A stretch of 64,000 nucleotides of DNA from Bacillus sp. FJAT-50079 (GCF_018343515.1 NZ_JAGYPD010000003.1:326116-390115), one strand, 5' to 3'; numbered from the stretch's first letter, positions 35,302-44,030 are shown. Numbers and translations: made by a program. The notes: generated from the letters alone by a model not told the origin.

Positions 35302-35982
35302 TTGACAACAAAAATTGTAATTATTGATGATCACCAATTATTTCGCGAAGGTGTAAAGCGAATTCTAGAATTTGAAAAAACGTTTACGGTTGTGGCAGAG
35401 GGGGAAGATGGCTGCGATGCTGTTCGACTCGTCGAAGAATATTCACCAGATGTCGTCTTACTTGATATTAATATGAAAAAAACGAATGGAATCGAAGCGA
35501 CACGTCAATTAATTGAAGCGTATCCAGATTCTAAAGTAATGATTTTATCGATACACGATGATGAAGCATATGTGACGCATGCGTTGAAAACAGGTGCGAT
35601 CGGTTACATGTTAAAAGAAATGGATTCAGATGAATTGATTGAAGCAGTTAAAATCGTCGCAGAAGGCGGTTCATATATCCACCCGAAAGTAACACATAAG
35701 CTCGTCAACGAATATCGCCGTTTAGCTAATCAGCAAAATAGAGGCAGTGGTTATCAGCAACCAGAAGTCCACGTGCCATTACATCTATTAACGAGTAGAG
35801 AATGTGAAGTATTACAATTACTTTCAGATGGAAAAAGTAACCGCGGGATTGGTGAAACATTATTTATTAGCGAAAAAACAGTGAAAAACCACGTAAGTAA
35901 TATTCTTCAAAAAATGAATGTAAACGACCGAACTCAAGCAGTTGTCACTGCCATTAAAAATGGTTGGGTAGAAGTTCGATGA
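35302..35982 (+). CDS. degU: Response regulator DegU
   Basis: This NarL/FixJ-type regulator has 226 residues. The receiver domain has acidic residues DD at 9-10 and phospho-acceptor Asp55 in VVLLDINM; a LuxR helix-turn-helix lies at about 160-222 ([41 protein letters not shown] region). DegU controls degradative enzymes, flagellar genes and comK, which fits the competence and flagellar genes downstream. It starts at TTG 35302 with AGGGGGA upstream and is followed by a terminator. Confidence 0.97.
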   Translation: MTTKIVIIDDHQLFREGVKRILEFEKTFTVVAEGEDGCDAVRLVEEYSPDVVLLDINMKKTNGIEATRQLIEAYPDSKVMILSIHDDEAYVTHALKTGAIGYMLKEMDSDELIEAVKIVAEGGSYIHPKVTHKLVNEYRRLANQQNRGSGYQQPEVHVPLHLLTSRECEVLQLLSDGKSNRGIGETLFISEKTVKNHVSNILQKMNVNDRTQAVVTAIKNGWVEVR

Positions 35983-35990
35983 AGGATAAT

Positions 35991-36020
35991 TCCCAAAAGC
36001 CGCGCTTTTGGGGATTTTTG
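35991..36020 (+). terminator. Terminator of degSU
   Basis: TCCCAAAAGC and GCTTTTGGGGA pair around a 3-base loop, followed by TTTTTG, nine bases after degU. Confidence 0.85.
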
Positions 36021-36065
36021 TTCTTAACTAGGGAAAAATATCGAGAATTACACGGGTTTTGAATA

Positions 36066-36204
36066 AGATTAAGCGTCCTTTTAAATAATTACGTAGGTTT
36101 CGAGTATAATTGCGTAACTTTTTAAATAATTGCGCGACTTTTGGGTGTAATTGCGTAACTTTTTAAATAATTGCGTCGGTTTAAGGCGGAATTGCGCGAC
36201 TTCC
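36066..36204. repeat. Intergenic array of ~20-21-bp repeats (AATTGCG core)
   Basis: The core AATTGCG, or AATTACG in the first copy, starts at 36087, 36108, 36128, 36149, 36169 and 36190, a spacing of 21, 20, 21, 20 and 21 bases; a degenerate copy lies at 36066. Two longer 41-bp blocks (GTAACTTTTTAAATAATTGCG) repeat inside. It fills most of the 335-bp gap between degU and degV. No gene is seen. The function is unknown. Confidence 0.8.
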
Positions 36205-36317
36205 CCCACAGCCGATTCAAGTTCGGGCAATTTTGTTCGCGGCATCTTTTCAAAACCTCGACAATTCGATAGAATGGTAGCAACGTGCAAAAATATAAAA
36301 AGCGGGGTTGATTTTAT

Positions 36318-37160
36318 TTGAAGACTGCAATTGTAACAGATAGCACTTCATACATACCGAAGCATATTCGTGAACATCTTGAAATACATATGATCCCACT
36401 CTCCGTTGTGATTAACGGAGAAACATACAGAGAAGAAATGGATATATCTGCTTCCGATTTTTACGAAGAAGTAAAAAATGGAACAAAGCTTCCGACTACG
36501 ACTCAGCCGCCAATTGGTGAGTTTGAAGAGTTATATGCAAAATTAGCAGAAGAATACGATGCGATTATTAGCATCCATCTCTCAAGTGGCATTAGCGGAA
36601 CGTTCCAAGGGGCGGTTGCAGCAGCGGCGATGGTAGAGCAAGCGAGAGTGTATGCGTATGATTCGGAAATTAGCTGTATGGCACAAGGCTTTTATGTGCT
36701 TGAAGCGGCTTCAATGGCGAAAGATGGCAAAGACCCTGAAGAAATCCTTGTAAGGCTGGATGAATTAAAAGCATCGATGAGAGCTTATTTTATGGTTGAT
36801 GATCTTTCGCACTTGCAGCGTGGAGGAAGGCTTTCCAGCACGCAAGCGATGATTGGTAGCCTGCTTAACATTAAGCCAATTTTGCATTTCGAAAATAAAG
36901 TGATCGTTCCATTTGAAAAAATTCGCACACGCAAAAAGGCGATGAAGCGAATCGTCGCATTGCTTGAACAAGATGCTGAAAAAGGGATTCCGTTACGTGC
37001 TACGATTATTCATGCAAATCGAGTAAAGGAAGCAGCTGAATGGAAGGCAGAGCTTGAAGCTCTTTTTCCACTTGTGGATTTCCAAATTAGCATCTTCGGT
37101 CCTGTAATCGGTGCCCATCTTGGGGAAGGCTCCATGGGTCTTGCCTGGACAATCAAATAA
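36318..37160 (+). CDS. degV: DegV family fatty-acid-binding protein
   Basis: This protein of 280 residues binds a fatty acid as the FakB-type partner of the fatty acid kinase FakA, which is the known role of several family members. The DegV signature is clear: IVTDSTSYIP at the N-terminus, TTTQPPIGEFEELY, ISIHLSSGISGTFQGA and GGRLSSTQAMIGSLLNIKPILHFE. Translation begins at TTG 36318. It sits between degU and comFA as in Bacillus. Role in Deg regulation: none established. Confidence 0.93.
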   Translation: MKTAIVTDSTSYIPKHIREHLEIHMIPLSVVINGETYREEMDISASDFYEEVKNGTKLPTTTQPPIGEFEELYAKLAEEYDAIISIHLSSGISGTFQGAVAAAAMVEQARVYAYDSEISCMAQGFYVLEAASMAKDGKDPEEILVRLDELKASMRAYFMVDDLSHLQRGGRLSSTQAMIGSLLNIKPILHFENKVIVPFEKIRTRKKAMKRIVALLEQDAEKGIPLRATIIHANRVKEAAEWKAELEALFPLVDFQISIFGPVIGAHLGEGSMGLAWTIK

Positions 37161-37213
37161 TATGATTCGCGGGTGGTGTTTAGCATCGCCCGATAAAATA
37201 AGGAGGCGATTGT

Positions 37214-38605
37214 TTGTCATTTCTTTTTTCTCCTCAACTTCAACAATTTCTATCTGGCCGCTCTTTACTCCTCCAAGAGATTCCCTTCCAAGAAAAACTA
37301 ATTCACGATCATCTCAAACACCAATTTATCGAGGCAAAACGTGGAATTACTCAACAGAAAAATGGTTATGTATGTAATCGCTGCGACAATCAAACAAGCC
37401 ATCTATTCGCCACATTTCCATGTGCGCACTGTAAGAAAGACTGCTTATATTGCCGGAAATGTATCATGATGGGAAGAGTATCTACCTGCACTTTCTTATA
37501 TCATTGGATTGGTCCAGTCAAGCCCTTTTCTTTGCCAGCGCCTACTTACCTTGATTGGTCTGGACAGCTGTCGTTTGGACAAGATCACGCCTCAAAAGCC
37601 GTGATCGACGCAATCGAGACAGCAAAAGAACTCACAATATGGGCTGTCTGCGGTTCAGGAAAAACCGAAGTGCTTTTCGCCGGTATTGAAAGAGCGCTTC
37701 AACTTGGTAAGCGAATTGTGATCACGACACCGAGAACCGATGTTGTATTAGAGCTTGCTCCTCGTCTAAAAAAAGTATTTCCCACAATAACGATCGCCAC
37801 ATTATATGGAGGCAGTGATGATCGCCACATTTACGCACCGCTGACCATAGCGACAACTCATCAGCTGCTACGCTTTGAAAAAGCGTTTGATGTCATTATT
37901 ATCGATGAAGTCGATGCCTTCCCTTATACATTTGACAAAAGTTTGCAATTTGCAGTGAAAAAGTGTGCCAAACCAATCGTAGCCACGATTTATTTAACAG
38001 CAACCCCTAGTGAAAAATGGCAAACTGAATGCAGAAGCGGGAAACGGAACCATGTGAAAATTCCAGCTCGTTTTCATAGACATCCCTTGCCATTGCCACA
38101 GTTCGCTTGGTGTGGAAATTGGAGAAAACAATTGAAAAAAGGAAAAATCCCAGCACCGATTATCCGTTGGATGAACGAACGAAGGCAGATGGAAAAGCAA
38201 GCGTTGATCTTTTTCCCACATATTGAATTGATGGAAAATGCATTACCGCTTTTCCGCCGTAGCTTTCATCATGAAATCGAGTCTGTCCATGCGGAAGACC
38301 CACACCGGAAAGAAAAGGTGGAAAAGATGCGAAAAAGAACGATTCCCTTTTTATTAACGACAACGATACTTGAACGAGGAGTGACGTTTCCAAATATCGA
38401 TGTTGCCGTCATTGGCGCAGAGGACGATATTTTTACAGAAGCGGCTCTCGTACAAATTTCCGGTCGTGTTGGCAGGAGCAACGAATTTCCAGCAGGAACG
38501 ATTACTTTTTTTCATTACGGAAGAACGAAGGCAATGATCAAAGCACTTAGTCATATGGCCGAAATGAACGACGAAGCATATAAAAAGGGGCTGCTTGAGA
38601 AATGA
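37214..38605 (+). CDS. comFA: Competence ATP-dependent helicase/translocase ComFA
   Basis: This cytoplasmic DEAD-box ATPase of 463 residues drives import of single-stranded DNA during transformation. An N-terminal four-cysteine zinc region (CNRCDNQTSH, CAHCKKDCLYCRKC) precedes Walker A AVCGSGKTEVL (about 151-161), motif II IIDEVDAFP, motif III YLTATPS and motif VI QISGRVGRS. It begins at TTG 37214 behind AGGAGGCGA. comFC overlaps its stop by four bases, and comFB, normally between them in B. subtilis, is absent. Confidence 0.95.
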   Translation: MSFLFSPQLQQFLSGRSLLLQEIPFQEKLIHDHLKHQFIEAKRGITQQKNGYVCNRCDNQTSHLFATFPCAHCKKDCLYCRKCIMMGRVSTCTFLYHWIGPVKPFSLPAPTYLDWSGQLSFGQDHASKAVIDAIETAKELTIWAVCGSGKTEVLFAGIERALQLGKRIVITTPRTDVVLELAPRLKKVFPTITIATLYGGSDDRHIYAPLTIATTHQLLRFEKAFDVIIIDEVDAFPYTFDKSLQFAVKKCAKPIVATIYLTATPSEKWQTECRSGKRNHVKIPARFHRHPLPLPQFAWCGNWRKQLKKGKIPAPIIRWMNERRQMEKQALIFFPHIELMENALPLFRRSFHHEIESVHAEDPHRKEKVEKMRKRTIPFLLTTTILERGVTFPNIDVAVIGAEDDIFTEAALVQISGRVGRSNEFPAGTITFFHYGRTKAMIKALSHMAEMNDEAYKKGLLEK

Positions 38606-39303
38606 ACGCGTACTGCCTCTATTGTCAAGCGCTTATTCTAGACGAAATGACATGGACAAAGCTGTTTTTCCCACGAGAACAATCACCCCTTTGTTCAAGC
38701 TGTTTTGGAAAATTAAAACGATTGAAAGAACCTTGTTGTAAAAAATGCTCCCGATCGCTAAATGAATCCGCATATATGAAGGAAGCGCACTGCATCGATT
38801 GTGTGCGTTGGGAACAGCAGTCACAATGGAAAGGAATCTTAAAAAGAAACACGTCACTCTATGAGTATAATGATTTTATGAAAGAGATGATTGCCCGTTA
38901 TAAGTTTCGCGGTGACTATGCACTCGCCAAAGCCTTTTTCATGGAGATTCGCATGACGGTACAGAAGCTAGAGTATGATTTTCTAATTCCGATCCCACTT
39001 AGTGAAGAACGCCTGAAAGAACGCGGCTTTAATCAAGCAACTGCACTCGTTCATGAGGCGGGCTTTCCAACAGTTGATATATTAAGACGACATGATTCTG
39101 AGAAACAATCGAAAAAAACAAGACGAAGCCGGATTGAGCAAGCTCGCATTTTTTCGATTGTCGAAAACGCAGACATCGCCAATAAGAATGTTTTGCTGAT
39201 TGATGATATTTATACGACAGGAGCAACGATTTATCATGCGGCAAAGACATTAAAAGAGGTGGGAGCTGCCTCGATTCAATCATTTACATTAGTAAGAAGT
39301 TAA
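38602..39303 (+). CDS. comFC: Competence protein ComFC (phosphoribosyltransferase-like)
   Basis: This 233-residue protein is needed for DNA uptake and interacts with ComFA. It has an N-terminal zinc finger (CLYCQ then CSSCFGK, CCKKCSRS, CIDC) and a C-terminal PRTase fold with PIPLSEERLKERGFNQA and the PRPP-binding loop VLLIDDIYTTGATIYHA. The start overlaps comFA (ATGA). Its stop codon lies inside the -35 TAAA of the sigma-D promoter for yvyF. Confidence 0.95.
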   Translation: MNAYCLYCQALILDEMTWTKLFFPREQSPLCSSCFGKLKRLKEPCCKKCSRSLNESAYMKEAHCIDCVRWEQQSQWKGILKRNTSLYEYNDFMKEMIARYKFRGDYALAKAFFMEIRMTVQKLEYDFLIPIPLSEERLKERGFNQATALVHEAGFPTVDILRRHDSEKQSKKTRRSRIEQARIFSIVENADIANKNVLLIDDIYTTGATIYHAAKTLKEVGAASIQSFTLVRS

Positions 39304-39326
39304 ACAATGATAAAAAAAGCCGATAA
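39301..39326 (+). promoter_or_regulatory. Sigma-D promoter for yvyF
   Basis: TAAA (39301-39304), 14-bp spacer, GCCGATAA (39319-39326) fits the sigma-D consensus TAAA-N14/16-GCCGATAT very closely. The -35 overlaps the comFC stop. Confidence 0.85.
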
Positions 39327-39358
39327 TATAAATAATAGAACAATTGGGAGGATACGTA

Positions 39359-39760
39359 ATGGAAATAGAAAATTGTTCAAGCTGTGGTGCAATTTACGTG
39401 AAAAATCCGATGCGTAATACGTGTGATGCATGCTATAAACAAGAAGAAGCGAAATATGATGTTGTTTATAAATTTTTACGCAAAAGGGAAAATCGTGCGG
39501 CTACCATTGATCGAGTGACAGAAGTAACAAAGGTGGAGGCGAGCTTGCTTCATAAATGGATTCGAAAAGGACGTCTGCAAATTGCTCAATTTCCGAATCT
39601 TGGTTATCCATGTGACCAATGTGGCAAACTAATAAATGAAGGAAGACTATGTGAGCGCTGCTCTACAACGATAAAGCAAGAGTTAAATATATATGAAAAA
39701 GAAAACGAACGTCAGAAAGAGCTGCGACGATCAATTTATCATTCACAGAATAAGCAATAA
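39359..39760 (+). CDS. yvyF: Flagellar operon protein YvyF
   Basis: This 133-residue protein of the flagellar-operon family (TIGR03826 type) has zinc-binding Cys pairs at the N-terminus (CSSCGAIY, CDACYK) and C-terminus (CDQCGKL, CERCS) around a MerR-like helical region (IDRVTEVTKVEASLLHKWIRKGR). The start is placed at the ATG at 39359 because GGGAGG lies seven bases upstream. It is the first gene of the sigma-D flagellar operon and conserved next to flgM. Role unknown; likely regulatory. Confidence 0.9.
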   Translation: MEIENCSSCGAIYVKNPMRNTCDACYKQEEAKYDVVYKFLRKRENRAATIDRVTEVTKVEASLLHKWIRKGRLQIAQFPNLGYPCDQCGKLINEGRLCERCSTTIKQELNIYEKENERQKELRRSIYHSQNKQ

Positions 39761-39800
39761 TAATGTCAAAAAAAGGGGAAACTTTCCTACTAAATATATA

Positions 39801-39827
39801 TAAACAATAAAGCCGTGAAACCGATAT
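39801..39827 (+). promoter_or_regulatory. Sigma-D promoter for flgM
   Basis: TAAA (39801-39804), 15-bp spacer, ACCGATAT (39820-39827): one mismatch to the sigma-D -10 consensus. Confidence 0.8.
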
Positions 39828-39872
39828 TATTAATATAGAAAACGAGAAATGACGGAAAAAGGAGGAAGCGTA

Positions 39873-40130
39873 ATGAAAATTAATCCTTTTCGACCTGTGG
39901 AACAAAATCCATATAAACGGCAAATGAATACAGTCGAACGGCATCAAGCCGCAGTCAAAACGGATAAGGTAGAAATTTCCCCTGAAGCGAAAGAAATGCA
40001 GCAAATTCCGTCCATTGTCAAAGAACGTGAAGCAAAAGTTGCGGAAATCAAAAAACAAGTGCAAAACGGAACGTACGAAGTGAACGCAAAGGACATTGCG
40101 AAAGGAATTGCGGAATTTTATAAGCTTTAA
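39873..40130 (+). CDS. flgM: Anti-sigma-D factor FlgM
   Basis: This 85-residue protein binds and holds sigma-D inactive until the hook-basal body is complete. The N-terminal disordered part starts MKINPFRPVEQNPYKRQ. The C-terminal helices (EISPEAKEMQQI, VKEREAKVAEIKKQVQNGTYEVNAKDIAKGIAEFY) are the sigma-binding region. GGAGGAAGCG precedes the ATG at 39873. It is in its normal position after yvyF, but the usual next gene flgN is displaced by five genes. Confidence 0.95.
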   Translation: MKINPFRPVEQNPYKRQMNTVERHQAAVKTDKVEISPEAKEMQQIPSIVKEREAKVAEIKKQVQNGTYEVNAKDIAKGIAEFYKL

Positions 40131-40184
40131 CATTCGAACGGATTCGGCATGTGCTCACGGATGAGCAAAAGGAATCTGATGATT

Positions 40185-40222
40185 GAGGGAACTTGCTCGA
40201 GCATCAAACGGCAGGTTCCCTC
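40185..40222 (+). terminator. Hairpin after flgM
   Basis: GAGGGAAC and GTTCCCTC form a perfect 8-bp stem around a 22-base loop, followed by TCTTTATG. It may partly separate flgM from the inserted genes. Confidence 0.5.
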
Positions 40223-40244
40223 TCTTTATGGAGTGTGAAAAAGT

Positions 40245-42236
40245 ATGTTGATTCAAAACGATTCGAAGCTACAAACCTTCTCTCAAACTGAAAACTCACA
40301 GCCGATAAAAGAAGGCGGAACGTACAGCGCGAATATTAAAGAAATACTGCCTAACAATGAAGCGCTCATCCAAATTAAAGGAGAAGAGCGAGTGGTGAAG
40401 ATCGAAGGAAATGTTCCGCAAAGTGGAAAAGTAACACTGCAAATGATGGATATGAAACAAAAACCTCCAGTTGCTAAGGTTGTTATGAATGAAAGTCCGT
40501 CTGCGAGTCATTCTTCATCACCTAGCTTTCCTGATGGTTTGAAACAAGCGGTCAAGCTTCTTCAAGATCAGAAAACACCGATTACGAGGGATATGCTTCA
40601 TCAATTGAAAACCTATTTTGAGAAAAGCCCAGGTACAATCGAACAAAAGCTAGAGACGATTGCCAAAATGGTCGCTAAAAAGCTAGATTTTACACCGGCA
40701 CAAATCAAAGCCGTACATGAAGCATTGCAAGGAAAGCCATTAGGACATGTGTTGCACGAGCTTGTTGAAAATGAATTATTCACAAATCAACATGAACGAA
40801 TCAAAGATGTAACCATCGAGCTCATAAGACAAGCCGAACAAGCGTCGACGCAATCAAGTCAATCGGATTTGCAATCACTTATCTCCCAAGCAATGAAGCA
40901 AGTGAGAACTGCTCCAGATATTGCTAGTGTTATTCAACTAATTAAAGAAAGTGATTGGCTATCTATATCAAGAACAACAATCGATGAAGCGATTCGTAAG
41001 GCTGAACAATTTCTGGAAGCTGGAAAGGAACTTGCGGCTCGACAGGAACTGGCTGCTGCCCTAAATGGAATGGCAGTTGAAGCTCCGGCGGAGGAACAAG
41101 AAGCAATGTATCGCATTCAAAGTGAAGCATTAACGGCACTTCCGATTGAGTCACGCAATTTTATTGTCACAACAGTTACGAAAAAACTTTCTCAAGCAGC
41201 ACTTGATTTTAAAGTAGTCAAGCGTGAACTTGCAAATGCATTACAGACAACAGAATCGGTGATCAAACAGATGCCATTACAGGCCCGTCCATCATTGGAA
41301 GCAGCCATTAAACAGTTAGACCATGCAATTTTAAAAAGTGATTTCATGCTTTATACCGATATGGGAACGGAAAAAAAGCTTCTGCAAGCGAGCTCACAGC
41401 TTCATGAGGCAAGGAAGCTATTAGCAAAAGGTGAATTTTCACGAGCAAGTGAAATCGTTCATCAAGTAAAAACAACGGTAGATCGCTTAATTTTTCAACC
41501 GTCCGATGTACGTGTAAAGCATTTCGTTGCTAAAGAGATGCTTCAGCTTGACCAGCCGACACTAAGTAAGCAAATCGCTCATGTACTAGAGGAGCCGTTG
41601 CAATTACTTAGGCAGGAGCCAACCCCTAGGCATGCACTTGAATATTTACGCAGCCTTGGAATGATGCATGACAGTGATCTTGCTCACCGCCTTGTTGCTG
41701 GTGGAGAAACAAATGAGAATTTGAAAAACCTTTTAATGAAACTTGCACAAACAGAAGCGAATCATTCATTGGGGCAAAAGGCAGAACAAGCATTGCAACA
41801 TGTAACGGGTCAGCAATTAATGAGCAAGGCGGACTCTTCGGGTTTGCAAACGATGTTATTTTCATTGCCGATTCTGTTAAAAGACCAAGTTGAAAATGTC
41901 AAAGTATTTATGAAATCAAACAGTGCAAATCAAAAAATGGATTGGGAAAATTGCAGCTTGTACTTTTTGCTCGAAACAAAAAAAATGGGCGACGTTGGAA
42001 TCATGCTCACTGCTGTCAATCGCACCCTTTCATTGACGTTCAAGAATGATACGCACGGATTTAAGGAGCGAATAGAACCACTTGTAGACAAAGCAAAGGA
42101 ACGTCTAGAAGAGATCGGCTATCAAATTGGAACGATGCAATTTTCTGCCTTAACGACGCAAGCTGAGCCGGAAAAGCAGTCTGAAAAAGTGAAACAGCCT
42201 GCTTTTACAGAAAGAGGGTATGATTTTAGCGTATGA
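40245..42236 (+). CDS. FliK-like flagellar hook-length protein (YlqG-like)
   Basis: This large protein of 663 residues is Gln/Glu/Lys/Ala rich. It has an N-terminal OB-like stretch (GTYSANIKEILPNNEALIQI), a long helical middle and a C-terminal Flg_hook-like domain (about 555-650: CSLYFLLETKKMGDVGIMLTAVNRTLSLTF then LEEIGYQIGTMQFS). The arrangement matches YlqG, a FliK-type protein that in B. subtilis is paired with the FlhB-like YlqH outside the flagellar loci. Here the same pair is inside the flgM-flgN interval, and the genes overlap by four bases. It may act in substrate switching of the export apparatus. Confidence 0.75.
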   Translation: MLIQNDSKLQTFSQTENSQPIKEGGTYSANIKEILPNNEALIQIKGEERVVKIEGNVPQSGKVTLQMMDMKQKPPVAKVVMNESPSASHSSSPSFPDGLKQAVKLLQDQKTPITRDMLHQLKTYFEKSPGTIEQKLETIAKMVAKKLDFTPAQIKAVHEALQGKPLGHVLHELVENELFTNQHERIKDVTIELIRQAEQASTQSSQSDLQSLISQAMKQVRTAPDIASVIQLIKESDWLSISRTTIDEAIRKAEQFLEAGKELAARQELAAALNGMAVEAPAEEQEAMYRIQSEALTALPIESRNFIVTTVTKKLSQAALDFKVVKRELANALQTTESVIKQMPLQARPSLEAAIKQLDHAILKSDFMLYTDMGTEKKLLQASSQLHEARKLLAKGEFSRASEIVHQVKTTVDRLIFQPSDVRVKHFVAKEMLQLDQPTLSKQIAHVLEEPLQLLRQEPTPRHALEYLRSLGMMHDSDLAHRLVAGGETNENLKNLLMKLAQTEANHSLGQKAEQALQHVTGQQLMSKADSSGLQTMLFSLPILLKDQVENVKVFMKSNSANQKMDWENCSLYFLLETKKMGDVGIMLTAVNRTLSLTFKNDTHGFKERIEPLVDKAKERLEEIGYQIGTMQFSALTTQAEPEKQSEKVKQPAFTERGYDFSV

Positions 42237-42523
42237 GACAGCATTACTATAATCAGAAAAATCGCCGCCATCAAAACGGTCCATCCGCCGCAGTCATCCG
42301 TTATGACGAAACAGCTGGTGGTGCACCACAGGTTGTTGCCCAGGGGACAGGTGCGCTTGCGGTAAAGATGATGGAACTGGCGAAGCAACACGGCGTTCAT
42401 ATGCAGGAAGACCCATCTTTGGTTGGTCAACTTTTAGATATGGACCTTGGTGAAAACGTTCCGCCCCAATTATATTCGGTCATTGCTGAAATCTTAATCT
42501 TATTAGAGGAAATTGATCGCTGA
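42233..42523 (+). CDS. FlhB C-terminal-domain-like protein (YlqH-like)
   Basis: This 96-residue soluble protein resembles the cytoplasmic C-terminal domain of FlhB/EscU (AAVIRYDETAGGAPQVVAQGTGALAVKMMELAKQHGVHMQEDPSLVGQLLDMDLGENVPPQLYSVIAEIL region). The autocleavage NPTH motif of full-length FlhB is not present. Its start overlaps the preceding FliK-like gene (ATGA), supporting a functional pair, since FliK acts through FlhB. Confidence 0.85.
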   Translation: MRQHYYNQKNRRHQNGPSAAVIRYDETAGGAPQVVAQGTGALAVKMMELAKQHGVHMQEDPSLVGQLLDMDLGENVPPQLYSVIAEILILLEEIDR

Positions 42524-42540
42524 AAATGTGTAAGAAAACC

Positions 42541-42567
42541 TTAATAAATGATAAAAGAAACCGATAT
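42541..42567 (+). promoter_or_regulatory. Sigma-D-like promoter before the FliS-like/flagellin pair
   Basis: ACCGATAT (42560-42567) is identical to the flgM -10. A -35 TTAA (42541-42544) lies 15 bp upstream, one mismatch to TAAA. A better TAAA at 42545 is too close. Confidence 0.5.
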
Positions 42568-42592
42568 GTAAACTGAACGGAGGCGAAAGCCA

Positions 42593-43021
42593 GTGGATTT
42601 TTTAACGAAAGAATTAATTTATCAAATGACCCCACAAAAAATAACCGGACTTTTATATGAAGTGTGCATTGACCAGTTGGAAGCAGCGATTCAAGCGATT
42701 GAGGCGGGGCACCTATTGGAAGCAAACACGAAATGTCAAAAAGTAAATGATATTCTTGAGCGACTCGGCGTTGGCCTAAATTACGAGGCGGGAATTATCG
42801 CTGATCAGCTTGATACATTATACAATTATATGGCAAACCAAGTGATTATCGGCAATATGAGGAAGGATCCAGTCGTCCTAAAAGAAGTGCTTGACATTTG
42901 CAACCGACTGGCAAGTTCATGGAATGAAGCGATGAGCATGGGAGATGTCGAGGCGCAGCGCCTTCACTATCAGAAAACGAGCGCTTATGACAAAAATGTC
43001 ATGGTGTTGAATCGCGACTAG
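42593..43021 (+). CDS. fliS: FliS-like flagellin export chaperone
   Basis: This 142-residue, all-helical protein has the FliS pattern: TPQKITGLLYEVCIDQLEAAIQAIEAG, KCQKVNDILERLGVGLNYEAG, LDTLYNYMANQVI and a C-terminal helix with WNEAM. FliS keeps flagellin unfolded in the cytoplasm until export. The N-terminus is divergent from the common YxxxxVxTATP start. GTG 42593 lies nine bases after GGAGG. It lies directly before a second flagellin gene and is probably dedicated to it; the standard fliS of the fliD operon is not in the window. Confidence 0.85.
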   Translation: MDFLTKELIYQMTPQKITGLLYEVCIDQLEAAIQAIEAGHLLEANTKCQKVNDILERLGVGLNYEAGIIADQLDTLYNYMANQVIIGNMRKDPVVLKEVLDICNRLASSWNEAMSMGDVEAQRLHYQKTSAYDKNVMVLNRD

Positions 43022-43037
43022 AAAGGGGAACAAATAT

Positions 43038-43892
43038 ATGAGAATCAACCATAATATTCAAGCATTAAATGCATATAGAAACTTATCACAAACAATGGCA
43101 AGCACATCGAAAAGTCTTGAAAAGCTTTCGTCAGGTTTACGGATTAACCGCGCTGCGGACGATGCAGCTGGCCTAGCAATCTCTGAAAAAATGCGTTCGC
43201 AAATTCGCGGTCTTGGCATGGCTGAGCGTAATGCACTTGATGCAATCTCATTGATCCAAACGGCCGAAGGTGCATTAAACGAAACGCATGCGATCTTACA
43301 AAGAATGCGTGAGCTAAGTGTGCAGGCGGCGAATGGAACGCTTGAAGACGAAGATAGGGTTGCAATCCAAGCGGAAATTAATCAGTTGAATGAGGAAATT
43401 GACCGGATCGCAGACACAACTCAATTTAATCAGAAAAAATTGTTGGACGGAGCAAGCGGTGGAAGTGATTTACTATTGCAATTCCAGGTTGGCGCGAATA
43501 CTGGGGAAACATTGACTGTTGAAATAACAAAACTGGATTCAGTAAGTCTTGGGATTGCGACTTTAGGGGCACCAGGGACACCTAATATCGCTACGAGTGT
43601 TAAAACTGCCGCCGATGCAGATGAGGCAATTCAAATATTTGAAAATGCAATTCAAAAAGTTTCCGAACAACGATCCAAACTAGGTGCATACCAAAACCGT
43701 TTGGAACACACAGTGACGAATTTACAAACAGCAAACGAAAACTTAACCGCTGCTGAATCACGAATTCGCGACCTTGATATGGCGCTTGAAATGACAAACT
43801 TCACTAGAAATAATATTCTAAACCAAGCAGGACAAGCAATGCTCGCTCAAGCAAATCAGTTGCCACAGGGAATCTTGCAATTGTTGCAATAA
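43038..43892 (+). CDS. Flagellin (second copy)
   Basis: This flagellin of 284 residues has complete N- and C-terminal D0/D1 coiled-coil regions (MRINHNIQALNAYRNL, SSGLRINRAADDAAGLAISEKMR; RNNILNQAGQAMLAQANQLPQGILQLLQ) and a short variable centre (about 140-200) rich in Gly, Thr and Ser. It differs from the hag product at 48883 along its length, so it is a diverged paralogue rather than a recent duplication. It sits behind a FliS-like gene, 16 bases apart, in one operon. GAAAGGGG precedes the ATG. Confidence 0.95.
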   Translation: MRINHNIQALNAYRNLSQTMASTSKSLEKLSSGLRINRAADDAAGLAISEKMRSQIRGLGMAERNALDAISLIQTAEGALNETHAILQRMRELSVQAANGTLEDEDRVAIQAEINQLNEEIDRIADTTQFNQKKLLDGASGGSDLLLQFQVGANTGETLTVEITKLDSVSLGIATLGAPGTPNIATSVKTAADADEAIQIFENAIQKVSEQRSKLGAYQNRLEHTVTNLQTANENLTAAESRIRDLDMALEMTNFTRNNILNQAGQAMLAQANQLPQGILQLLQ

Positions 43893-43899
43893 TAAACAG

Positions 43900-43995
43900 A
43901 TCGGTAGTAATTAGCAGCTAATCGGTAGTATTTGCTCTACAATCGATAGTAAACTAATTAAAATCGGTAGTAAATCACCAATAATCGGTAGTAAA
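43900..43995. repeat. Intergenic 21-bp tandem array (ATCGGTAGTAA core)
   Basis: The core ATCGGTAGTA(A) starts at 43900, 43921, 43942 (as ATCGATAGTAAA), 43963 and 43984: five copies at exactly 21-base spacing, with unrelated filler between cores. It occupies nearly all of the gap between the second flagellin and the YaaR-like gene. Two helical turns per unit would place every core on the same face of the DNA. Confidence 0.85.
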
Positions 43996-44030
43996 CTTCT
44001 ACCACGTCACATCACACAGGGGTGATCAAT

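Noticed and set aside
36066-36204. Tandem riboswitch or tRNA-like structure
   Set aside because: Repeats are too short and AT-rich with no stable conserved fold; no T-box or cloverleaf elements found.
39663-40133. A 156-codon minus-strand frame over flgM
   Set aside because: It is Phe/Arg-rich antisense of yvyF-flgM, both well-supported genes; no ribosome site and no recognisable family.
43900-43995. CRISPR array
   Set aside because: Units are 21 bp with a ~10-base core and no spacer of constant 30-40 bp; no cas genes are in the window.
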